Made by a program: the position numbers and the translations under genes. DNA of 5,834 nucleotides from assembly GCA_903918705.1 (NCBI GenBank), contig CAIXFP010000728.1, positions 1 to 5,834 on the forward strand, in the 5' to 3' direction. Below are positions 1 to 5,834 of the stretch, piece after piece (position 1 is the stretch's first letter; every line of letters begins with the position of its first letter). The stretch comes from an uncultured Pseudomonadota bacterium. Lineage in GTDB: Bacteria > Pseudomonadota > Gammaproteobacteria > Burkholderiales > Thiobacillaceae. Below the pieces are notes generated by a model. The model did no database searches. It was not told the DNA's origin and saw only the letters and a program-made list of their open reading frames with translations.

Positions 1-857
1 GCGATGATGGACTTCACCACCCCCATCTGCCTTGAGAACAAGGCAACTGTCTTGTTGTAGAAATCTGCCAATCGGGTCCAGGGAACAATCTCCAGACCTT
101 TCAGGGCAGGCTGCGGTTTCAAGTGTGCCACGGCCTGGCTGGTCAGGTCCGTGTCATGCAGATTGACAATCCAAAGGTGGGCTCCCTGGGTATGTAGCAG
201 TTTCCGTGCCGCAACTAGCGTGACGCGGAGGATGCTGTCATCGAATTCCTTCATCGAGGTCGAGATCAGGCCGCGTACTTTTCCTTCGATGGCGTTCATG
301 CCGCCGCTGGCTGTCGTGGTCAGGAGGACAAGGGTATCACCGGTTTTGACGCCAAGATTGCCAGCCAGGCCGGCGCCCATGACGATGCCCATGGGATCCT
401 GATTGGAAAGAAGTTTCCCTTCGATCACCAGCAGGTTGCGCGGCGAGGGGTCCACCGCGGGATCAATGCCCTCGCCAATGAACGAAAGAGTATTTTCTCC
501 ATGGCTGACCAGGCCGCTGAAGGTTAGGCGCGGCGCCACGCTACGGACTTCAGGTAACTGCAGCAGGGCTTGCAGTGCCGGGGAATTTTCGGGTAACAGG
601 TAGTGGTAAGGATCGGATAAACCGTTCTCGTGGTAGCCCTCTTTCGCCACCTGCACATGGCCCAGTTGGTTGACAGTGGCAAGTTCCCGGTTTGCCCAAT
701 AGATCCATTCGATGTAGCCCACGGAGATCATCATGGCCACGACGCCGAAGCCAATGGCGATGATGGCGATCACGCTCCGCCGCCTCTGCCGCAGGATATT
801 GCGCAGGGCCAGTCGGAAGTCGACCAGGAGCGTATTGGTGGTGATCGTTGCTGTCAT
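1..857 (-). CDS. FtsX/MacB-type ABC transporter permease, N-terminal part (3' end cut by window edge)
   Basis: I translated the minus strand from the ATG at 857-855; it stays open to base 1, giving 285 full codons. The protein begins with a short polar stretch, then an amphipathic basic segment with FRLALRNILRQRRRS (residues 14-28), then one hydrophobic membrane helix at about residues 29-49 (IAIIAIGFGVVAMMISVGYI). A long soluble region follows (about 55-270). This is the layout of permeases with a MacB-like periplasmic core domain: TM1, a large periplasmic domain, then three more helices with the FtsX domain, which would lie beyond the left edge. Such permeases pair with a separate ATPase and work in mechanotransmission or lipoprotein/peptide export (MacB, LolC/E); the substrate here is unknown. 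No good Shine-Dalgarno sequence precedes the ATG, and no alternative ATG, GTG or TTG lies in frame between it and the upstream in-frame TAG near 963. It follows prsT by 128 bp on the same strand. Confidence 0.85.
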   Translation of the reverse strand, partial: MTATITTNTLLVDFRLALRNILRQRRRSVIAIIAIGFGVVAMMISVGYIEWIYWANRELATVNQLGHVQVAKEGYHENGLSDPYHYLLPENSPALQALLQLPEVRSVAPRLTFSGLVSHGENTLSFIGEGIDPAVDPSPRNLLVIEGKLLSNQDPMGIVMGAGLAGNLGVKTGDTLVLLTTTASGGMNAIEGKVRGLISTSMKEFDDSILRVTLVAARKLLHTQGAHLWIVNLHDTDLTSQAVAHLKPQPALKGLEIVPWTRLADFYNKTVALFSRQMGVVKSII

Positions 858-958
858 GGCTTGGCGGCGGCGAAAGTCCGTCGAATTATCCTCGAAGCGA
901 CCCGTAGGAAAAATGTGGAAGAGAACGAGCCAGCACGACAGCGCCGGTTCGCAGCCAT
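854..958 (-). other. Possible 34-codon leader ORF overlapping the permease start (weak)
   Basis: An ATG at 958-956 opens a 34-codon frame that ends in TGA at 856-854, so its stop overlaps the permease ATG as ATGA. The peptide is strongly basic (eight Arg and one Lys, starting MAANRRCRAG) and resembles nothing I know. The frame is the same as that of prsT: after the prsT TAA, nine sense codons lead into this ATG. Neither this ATG nor the permease ATG has a clear ribosome binding site, so translational coupling through the ATGA overlap is conceivable. A chance open stretch is at least as likely, since about 43 open codons in GC-rich DNA are common. Confidence 0.2.
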
Positions 959-985
959 TCTATAGGTCGGAGCGGTGAACCCGGA

Positions 986-3835
986 TTACTTCCTGGCCGT
1001 GCGCAATCGCTCAAGCATGGCGCGGGCCTGGGCTTCCTGAGAAAAGGCCATGCGGCTGGCCAGCAAGCGGTCGAGTTCCACCATCGCGCCTTGTTTGTCC
1101 CCCGCTTTTTCCAAGGTCGATGCCAAGTGCCAGCGAATATCAGGACTATCCGGCGTGCTCTTGAGCGCGCTCTGCAAGAACTGAATTGCCTTGTTCGCCT
1201 GACCCGCCAGGGTCAGTTGCCAGCCGTAAGTGTCCATTACCGATGCATTGTTGGGCGCCAGTTTATAAGCCTGTTCGGCAACTGATAGTGCTTCGGGATC
1301 TTTCAATTCGCCCAATAACCATGCGAGATTGTTATACGCAATCAGGTCATGAGTGTTCGCGCGGGCGATGATGCGGTAGTTGTCGGCCGCTTCCTTCAGC
1401 TTATTGCCGCTCATTTGCGATTGCGCGAGAAGATGTCGTACCGCCTGGTCATCCGCATGCGCTTTGAGCCATTGCTGCAACAATTTCTCTCCCTCCGCGC
1501 CTTGGCCGCCCGCAACAAAGGATTTATAGGCACGTTGCAGTGGTTGGCTCTGGCCGGAAATCTGGGCGGCCTTGAAAAAAAGCTTTCCCGCTTCGAGATA
1601 TTTCTTCGCAACGGAGAGCGCTTCCGCCTCGGTCAAATATCCTGTTGCGGAATTGGGTGAGTGCGCCTGGAGAGTGCGCGCAAACTTGATGCCCTCTTCG
1701 GATTTTCCCATCTGGCTCAACAAAATCGCTTTGCTGATAGCGGCGTCGCTGAAGTTGGGGTTCAGGACCAATGCCTTGTCCAGTGATGCCAAAGCGGCAT
1801 TGTTATCCTTGGCAATATTCTGTACCAGTGCCAGCCTGTATTGAGCGTTCGGGTTGTTGGGTTCTGCCTCTGCCCACTTCGTGAAACTGACCAGCGCACT
1901 GGACGTGTCGTTTTGCTGCAATTGCGCGGCGCCGATCAAATTGAGGAAACTTGAATTGCCAGTGGCATCAAAAGCGGAGCGAGCTTCCACCAATGCCTTT
2001 GCGGGGTCACGCTTTATCAACCAGTAACGTGCCTTGAGTTGCCAGGCCGTGGCATCCTTGGGATCGGCCTTTTTCGCCTGTTCAAGTTGGCTAATGAATT
2101 CTGCCTCATTGTTTTCCGTGGCGGCCAATTGCGCCAAAGCGATCATGGCACGGCTATTCTGCGGATCCTTCTTGAGCACGGCCTGGAAGAGTGCTCGCGC
2201 CGATTTAATGTCCTTGTTCGCCAGGTCAAGTCGCGCCAAATTGTTGGCGGCCGGGAGATAGCCCGGGTCGATTGCCAATGCCTTGGTGAAATGGATCCGC
2301 GCTTGGGCCGCATCATTGCGCAAGAGATAGATCGTGCCGCGCAAGTTTTCGGCGAGTGGCAGGTGTGGTTGCCGATGTTCTAGCGCATCCACGACCTTGA
2401 GCGCATCGTCGTAGCGCTTGGCCTTCAAGTGGGTCATGACCAGCAGGACATCGGCCTGATGCGTGGTGGTGTCCTTGTCGGCCAATTCTGTCAGAGCCGC
2501 GATGGCGCCATTCTCATCACCACTGGCCATCCGGGTGGCCGCCAGTTCGCGTATCAATTTGGTATTGTCGGGTGCCAGCGCTGCGGCTTTTTCCAGCTTG
2601 GCTCGTGCCTCCTGATACGAACCCTGGCGCAAGGCGATATTGCCCTGGAGTGAGAGGAGTTGGGCATTGCTGTCGTCGCTCTTGATGTTGGCAATCAGTT
2701 CCTTGGCGCGATCTGTCTGCCCTGTGGCAAGCATGGCGGTGGCCAGTAATTCACGCGCCAGGGCATTATCGGGCGCAGCTTCGACAACTCGATTCAATAG
2801 TTTTATCGCGTTTTCCCGTTTCCCTTGCGACAAGGCGATGGACCCCGCCAGCAGGTTGGCCGGGGTGAAATCCGGCGCGACCCGAAGTACTTCAAGAAGC
2901 TTTGTATTTGCCGCATCGAGATTCTTTTTCCGGAACTGGATCAAACCATCGAGATAAAGCGCCATAAGATTATGGGGCGCAAAACCTTGCAGTATCTTCA
3001 GTTCCGACTGCGCCCTGTCAAAATCCGCGGCCGCAAGGTAATTCTGAACGACGGCCAGCCGAGCCGGCAGGTTGCTGGGTTCGAGCGCGAGAACCTGGCC
3101 GTCGATACTCAATGCCTCAGCGTTGCGTTTCAGCTTGCGCAGCAATTCGGCCTTCATCACCAGCAGATCGGCTCTTTTGTTATCCTTAGCTGTGGCTTTA
3201 TCCACCAACGTCAAGGCATTTTCAATTTGGCCGTTGGAATAGGCCAGGCCGGCACGGACTGCCAGCGTATCGGGCATGTCTGCCACCAGTTCATCTGCCT
3301 GAGCCAGACTTTTTTCCATGCCGTCCTTGTCACCCGACATGAAATAGGCGTGGGCGCGCAAGGCCATGATGGTCGCATTGGCATCCGCTGTCGCGCCGGG
3401 TATGACATTGACCGCATCCAGTAATTTCTTCGGCTGGTGGTGGATCAATAACGCGCGCGCCAGAAGGATAGATGCATCGGGTGATTTGTAACCCTGGCTG
3501 AGCGCCTTGCGCAGTTCGTTTTCCGCATTCTCGAAGTCGTTGTTTTCGAAATAAATGCGGCCGAGCAGGAACCTGGCTTCGCCATTCGTCGGTATCTGTT
3601 GCAGCGCATTCTTGATCTCAATCACCGCGCCTTTATGATCTCCGGCAGATTCAAGTTTTTTTGCCTTTTCGATGCGCTGTTCCGGACTGGCATGATTACG
3701 TACAAAATAGTAACCACCACTTCCCAGGCCCGCGAGCAGGACGACGGCTGCCGGCAGCATCAGGCGCCTATTCATGGCAAGGCGCTGTAGCAATGTTTGA
3801 CGGTGTTTTTCGGAGCGACTGCGGGGTTTGTCCAT
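986..3835 (-). CDS. prsT: PrsT, PEP-CTERM system TPR-repeat protein
   Basis: This 949-aa protein is an almost unbroken array of tetratricopeptide repeats. After a basic N-terminus (residues 1-24) comes one hydrophobic segment at about 25-45 (LMLPAAVVLLAGLGSGGYYF), then helical-pair repeats from about residue 52 to the C-terminus, with recurring A/G-x-L/Y and P-x-N/D TPR signatures such as ALAPDN, ALAIDPGYLPAANNLA and ALVLNPNF; the span fits roughly two dozen repeats. Length, architecture and position directly after prsR match the PEP-CTERM TPR protein family (TIGR02917, called a lipoprotein). That family occurs only with exosortase/PEP-CTERM systems; its biochemical role is not established, but a scaffold at the inner membrane or in the periplasm for polysaccharide or protein export fits. 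I find no cysteine, so no lipobox; the N-terminal helix probably anchors it with the repeats in the periplasm. The ATG at 3835 is preferred because a GAGGT lies 12 nt upstream; Met21 has no such site. It ends in RTARK and TAA. Confidence 0.92.
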   Translation of the reverse strand: MDKPRSRSEKHRQTLLQRLAMNRRLMLPAAVVLLAGLGSGGYYFVRNHASPEQRIEKAKKLESAGDHKGAVIEIKNALQQIPTNGEARFLLGRIYFENNDFENAENELRKALSQGYKSPDASILLARALLIHHQPKKLLDAVNVIPGATADANATIMALRAHAYFMSGDKDGMEKSLAQADELVADMPDTLAVRAGLAYSNGQIENALTLVDKATAKDNKRADLLVMKAELLRKLKRNAEALSIDGQVLALEPSNLPARLAVVQNYLAAADFDRAQSELKILQGFAPHNLMALYLDGLIQFRKKNLDAANTKLLEVLRVAPDFTPANLLAGSIALSQGKRENAIKLLNRVVEAAPDNALARELLATAMLATGQTDRAKELIANIKSDDSNAQLLSLQGNIALRQGSYQEARAKLEKAAALAPDNTKLIRELAATRMASGDENGAIAALTELADKDTTTHQADVLLVMTHLKAKRYDDALKVVDALEHRQPHLPLAENLRGTIYLLRNDAAQARIHFTKALAIDPGYLPAANNLARLDLANKDIKSARALFQAVLKKDPQNSRAMIALAQLAATENNEAEFISQLEQAKKADPKDATAWQLKARYWLIKRDPAKALVEARSAFDATGNSSFLNLIGAAQLQQNDTSSALVSFTKWAEAEPNNPNAQYRLALVQNIAKDNNAALASLDKALVLNPNFSDAAISKAILLSQMGKSEEGIKFARTLQAHSPNSATGYLTEAEALSVAKKYLEAGKLFFKAAQISGQSQPLQRAYKSFVAGGQGAEGEKLLQQWLKAHADDQAVRHLLAQSQMSGNKLKEAADNYRIIARANTHDLIAYNNLAWLLGELKDPEALSVAEQAYKLAPNNASVMDTYGWQLTLAGQANKAIQFLQSALKSTPDSPDIRWHLASTLEKAGDKQGAMVELDRLLASRMAFSQEAQARAMLERLRTARK

Positions 3836-3847
3836 GGTGTTTCGCTG

Positions 3848-3852
3848 ACCTC
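3848..3852 (-). promoter_or_regulatory. Likely ribosome binding site of prsT
   Basis: On the minus strand GAGGT stands 12 nt before the prsT ATG, which is longer than the usual 5-9 nt. It is the only purine-rich Shine-Dalgarno-like match near the start and supports Met1 over Met21. Confidence 0.5.
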
Positions 3853-3867
3853 AATAAATTATGTTGT

Positions 3868-3897
3868 GATCATATCGCCGCCGGGGCACCTATGATC
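3868..3897. repeat. Inverted repeat in the prsR-prsT gap
   Basis: GATCATA at 3868-3874 and TATGATC at 3891-3897 are perfect 7-bp inverted arms around a 16-bp GC-rich spacer. In the prsT-sense RNA the spacer can add a 3-bp GCC/GGC inner stem with a 5-nt loop. No T-run follows on the minus strand, so it is not a normal Rho-independent terminator. It could be an mRNA hairpin that sets relative prsR and prsT levels, or an operator: the arm centres are 23 bp apart, about two helical turns. Its function is not known. Confidence 0.5.
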
Positions 3898-3900
3898 GGC

Positions 3901-5256
3901 TTACTTCAAACCAAACCGGTTCATCAGGTCATAAAGGGTAGGTCGGCTGACGCCCAGCATTTCGGCGGCATGTGCAATATTGCCATTACAGCGTCCCATG
4001 GCTTTGAGGACGGCTCGTCGCTCGGCCTCTTCCCGTACCTGACGTAGATTGATCGGCTCGTTTTCCTGGTCTTGCGGAGCGGCCAGTCCCAGATCTTCCT
4101 GTGATATATGCGGGCCGTCGGACATGATGACGGCGCGCTTGATGGTGTTCTCCATTTCCCGCACATTTCCCGGCCAGGCATGGGCCTCGATGGCCTGGAG
4201 GGCTTCCGGCGAAAAACCACGCATGGCCCGCCCCTGAGATTGCGAAAAGCGCTCGAGAAAAGCATGGGCAAGAAGCGGAAGGTCGCCTTGCCGTTCGCGT
4301 AGAGGTGGGATGCGTACACTGATTTCCGAAAGCCGGTAGAACAAATCCTCGCGGAAGCGTCCTTCCTTGATCAGATTTTCAAGGTGTTGATGGGTCGCCG
4401 CCACCACGCGCACATCCACGGATATTTCGCCGCGGCCGCCTAAACGCTCGATCACCCGTTCCTGCAGAAAACGCAATAACTTGGCCTGGAGCGGCATGGG
4501 AAGATCGCCGATTTCGTCGAGAAACAGCGTGCCGTGGTGGGCATATTCGATCTTGCCGATGGTCTGTTTGGCGGCGCCGGTGAAGGCGCCCTTTTCATAG
4601 CCGAACAATTCCGATTCGAGCAGGTTGTCCGGGATCGCGGCGCAATTGATGGCGACAAAGCGCTCTTTCACCCGCGGCGACAATTCGTGTAAACCCCGGG
4701 CAAGAACTTCTTTGCCTGTGCCGGACTCGCCCAGCAGCAGGACCGAAGCGTCGCTTGGTGCGACTTTCTCGATGGTGCGGCATATCTTGAGCATCGCCGT
4801 GTCGCCAGTCAGAAGTCCTTGCAGGGGTTCCGCGCGGGCACGCGCGGAAAGTTGGCGATTTTCCTGTTCCAGGGTGAATACCCGGAAAGCACGGGCAATG
4901 ACGATTTTAAGAATCTGGTCGTCGAAAGGTTTGTTGTGGAAATCGAAGGCTCCCAGGCTGATGGCCTGGACCGCGTTGGCACGATCCTGATTGCCAGTGA
5001 CGACAATGATTTTCGTCGTGGGTGACAGTTGCAGTATTTGCTGCAGAGTGGCCAGGCCTTCAGTCGCTCCATCCGGATCGGGCGGCAACCCGAGATCCAG
5101 CAAGACTACCGCGGGTTCGAAGCGGCGGATCTGGGTCAACGCCGCCTCACGATCAGCGGCGATCAGGACTTCGTAGTCGTCGAGGCTCCATCTGATCTGT
5201 TTCTGCAGGCCGATATCGTCCTCGACCAGCAGGATCTTCGCGGGTTTGTCGCTCAT
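3901..5256 (-). CDS. prsR: PrsR, PEP-CTERM-box sigma-54-dependent response regulator
   Basis: This 451-aa protein is an NtrC-type enhancer-binding regulator. The receiver domain (about 6-122) has the acidic pocket VEDD (11-14), phospho-acceptor Asp54 in VLLD, Thr87 and Lys109 in NKP. A linker helix (about 126-142) leads to the sigma-54 AAA+ domain (about 148-380): Walker A GESGTGKE (176-183), sigma-54 contact loop GAFTGA (223-228), Walker B LFLDEIGD (244-251), arginine-finger region FREDLFYRL (301-309) and WPGNVRE (361-367). A Fis-type helix-turn-helix closes it (about 424-448, NGNIAHAAEMLGVSRPTLYD). Length and full-length resemblance match TIGR02915, the regulator confined to PEP-CTERM/exosortase genomes; in that family PrsK is the partner kinase and PEP-CTERM protein genes are targets. 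All motifs look functional. I chose the ATG at 5256 because MSDKPAKILLVEDD starts just before the receiver fold; a TTG at 5295 would add 13 unlikely residues. No strong ribosome binding site is seen. prsT follows after 65 bp. Confidence 0.93.
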   Translation of the reverse strand: MSDKPAKILLVEDDIGLQKQIRWSLDDYEVLIAADREAALTQIRRFEPAVVLLDLGLPPDPDGATEGLATLQQILQLSPTTKIIVVTGNQDRANAVQAISLGAFDFHNKPFDDQILKIVIARAFRVFTLEQENRQLSARARAEPLQGLLTGDTAMLKICRTIEKVAPSDASVLLLGESGTGKEVLARGLHELSPRVKERFVAINCAAIPDNLLESELFGYEKGAFTGAAKQTIGKIEYAHHGTLFLDEIGDLPMPLQAKLLRFLQERVIERLGGRGEISVDVRVVAATHQHLENLIKEGRFREDLFYRLSEISVRIPPLRERQGDLPLLAHAFLERFSQSQGRAMRGFSPEALQAIEAHAWPGNVREMENTIKRAVIMSDGPHISQEDLGLAAPQDQENEPINLRQVREEAERRAVLKAMGRCNGNIAHAAEMLGVSRPTLYDLMNRFGLK

Positions 5257-5398
5257 GGCTCGGTGTGTGTCGGTTGATTGCAGCGGGAAGAGCAAGGAAT
5301 GTCGGGTGTCTTGCCTGGGCCGGCTCGCTACGGTGATGTTGCCATCCAGTTGCTACGGCGTTGAGTGTAACACCCGTAATTATTGTTAATGGCCCAGC

Positions 5399-5420
5399 CT
5401 GGCCATGAGCCAGTTTTGCT
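5399..5420 (+). terminator. Weak terminator-like hairpin with T-rich tail (plus strand)
   Basis: CTGGC (5399-5403) and GCCAG (5409-5413) form a perfect 5-bp stem with a 5-nt loop, followed on the plus strand by TTTTGCTT. The shape is that of a weak Rho-independent terminator, but no plus-strand gene ends before it. It may mark an unseen short transcript antisense to the prsR leader, or be fortuitous. Confidence 0.25.
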
Positions 5421-5514
5421 TGTCGATCAGCGGTCAGGCCGTGGTTGCGTTGGTGATTCTGATTGAGCGGTTACTGTCGTTTTGCGTGTTGAATGAAAAC
5501 GGTGGGTTCGGAGG

Positions 5515-5550
5515 ATATTGAGAGGCTGCAATCATGTTTGCATTCAATAT
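5515..5550. repeat. Nested inverted repeat about 260 bp upstream of prsR
   Basis: Two inverted repeats share nearly one axis. The outer arms are ATATTGA (5515-5521) and TCAATAT (5544-5550), 7 bp perfect. The inner arms are TGCAA (5527-5531) and TTGCA (5538-5542), 5 bp perfect, around a 6-nt centre containing CATG. The intervening bases are asymmetric (5 nt left, 1 nt right). This can fold as a bulged hairpin or serve as a composite operator. Its position fits an upstream activator site for prsR, but no binding protein can be assigned. Confidence 0.5.
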
Positions 5551-5704
5551 TTTCGTTTCGGCTTGAGTGTCTCCCGAGCCCTGGCATCAGCTGCTTCGGG
5601 TGAGGTGGGGATGGCCCCTGAATTCGGGGGATGCTCGCCGCCTTGTCGGAAGGCCGCTTGTCGTTTACATTCGTGTCATGCGCGATACGTTCCACCCCAT
5701 CCCG

Positions 5705-5833
5705 TTATTCTTCCTCATGCGGCATGCCACCCGGTTGCTGCTGCCCCGGCGCGGGCGCTGATCTCTCCTCCCCTCGCTGTACCCAGAATTCGTTATCCGT
5801 GAACGCCCTGTACTTGGGCGGGTGAACCATTGG
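5705..5833 (-). CDS. C-terminal end of an unidentified protein (5' end outside window)
   Basis: On the minus strand a frame that is open at the right edge reads 42 codons to TAA at 5707-5705. The peptide contains KYRAFTDNEFWVQRGEE and then a Pro/Gln/Gly-rich tail ending in PGGMPHEEE. The charged, structured-looking first half with a low-complexity hydrophilic tail and GC-rich third positions suggests a real C-terminus rather than noise. I do not recognise the family. It does not look like the end of the PrsK histidine kinase, which should finish with an HATPase G-x-G-T-x-F type motif. An ATG at 5830 would alternatively make it a complete 41-aa protein. No clear terminator follows; a 5-bp GCCTT/AAGGC stem-loop near 5638-5655 has no T-run. 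Confidence 0.4.
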   Translation of the reverse strand, partial: PMVHPPKYRAFTDNEFWVQRGEERSAPAPGQQQPGGMPHEEE

Positions 5834-5834
5834 A

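Larger units (their letters stand above)
5257..5704. other. Non-coding region upstream of prsR
   Basis: These 448 bp lie between the end of an unidentified minus-strand gene and prsR. Open frames on both strands are short, lack ribosome binding sites and give low-complexity, Cys/Pro/His-rich or otherwise unstructured peptides, so I call no gene. The region holds an AT-rich patch at about 5376-5392, a hairpin with a T-rich tail at 5399-5420, a nested inverted repeat at 5515-5550 and a GGGGATG direct repeat at 5607-5633. I found no convincing -24/-12 (TGGCAC-N5-TTGC) site on the minus strand, so prsR itself is probably not sigma-54 dependent. No sigma-70 promoter with good boxes and 16-18 bp spacing stood out; a TTAACA and a TACACT on the minus strand are only 14 bp apart. 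Confidence 0.6.

Noticed and set aside
917..933. Sigma-54-like -24/-12 site before the permease (minus strand, CTGGCTCG ... TTCC)
   Set aside because: The -24 half is good (TGGCTCG) but the -12 half lacks the nearly invariant GC, so I do not call it a promoter.
2825..3424. A 199-codon open frame on the plus strand inside prsT
   Set aside because: It is antisense to a clearly real TPR gene; its peptide is rich in Gln, Arg and Gly without domain features, as expected from the complement of helical, Ala/Leu-rich codons.
5257..5295. TTG start at 5295 for prsR, adding 13 residues
   Set aside because: The added residues are not part of the receiver fold, and the ATG at 5256 starts just before LLVEDD as in related response regulators.
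5638..5655. GCCTT/AAGGC stem-loop as terminator of the right-edge gene
   Set aside because: Only 5 bp of stem and no T-run after it on the minus strand.
5471..5695. A 74-codon minus-strand open frame in the prsR upstream region
   Set aside because: No ribosome binding site, unstructured peptide of mixed polar residues, and it overlaps the dyad elements; looks like chance.
5518..5802. A 94-codon plus-strand open frame near the right edge
   Set aside because: The peptide is Cys/Pro/Ala/His-rich without domain character, lacks a ribosome binding site and runs antisense to the likely minus-strand C-terminus.

Overview
The window looks like a piece of a Betaproteobacterium-type genome that carries the PEP-CTERM/exosortase (XrtA/EpsH) surface-protein sorting and exopolysaccharide system. 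The evidence is two adjacent, full-length minus-strand genes that I recognise as the marker regulator PrsR and the marker TPR protein PrsT. Base composition is moderately GC-rich (judged by eye, not computed). No tRNA, rRNA, CRISPR array, insertion sequence or phage gene is visible. All supported genes lie on the minus strand, so the order of transcription is right to left.

Layout in transcription order. (1) 5705-5834: the last 42 codons of an unidentified gene that enters from the right edge. (2) 5257-5704: about 450 bp without a convincing gene, holding several dyad-symmetric elements; this is the probable control region of prsR. (3) 3901-5256: prsR, a receiver / sigma-54 AAA+ / Fis-HTH response regulator of 451 aa with all key motifs intact. 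(4) 3836-3900: a 65-bp gap with a perfect 7-bp inverted repeat. (5) 986-3835: prsT, a 949-aa TPR protein with one N-terminal membrane segment and no cysteine. (6) 858-985: a 128-bp gap without a terminator. (7) 1-857: the N-terminal 285 codons of an FtsX/MacB-type ABC transporter permease, cut by the left edge.

How they may work together. In known PEP-CTERM systems the kinase PrsK signals to PrsR, which with sigma-54 RNA polymerase activates PEP-CTERM protein genes linked to exopolysaccharide and floc or biofilm formation. PrsT is a conserved companion of unproven biochemical role. Here prsR and prsT are probably co-transcribed. The permease follows in the same direction with no visible terminator, so it may belong to the same unit; an envelope export or lipoprotein-handling role beside PEP-CTERM sorting is inference.

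The points most worth a second look are the permease next to prsT, the lack of a lipobox in a protein whose family is named as a lipoprotein, the absence of prsK from the 5' side of prsR within the window, and the nested inverted repeats around prsR. I do not see proof of an entirely new system.
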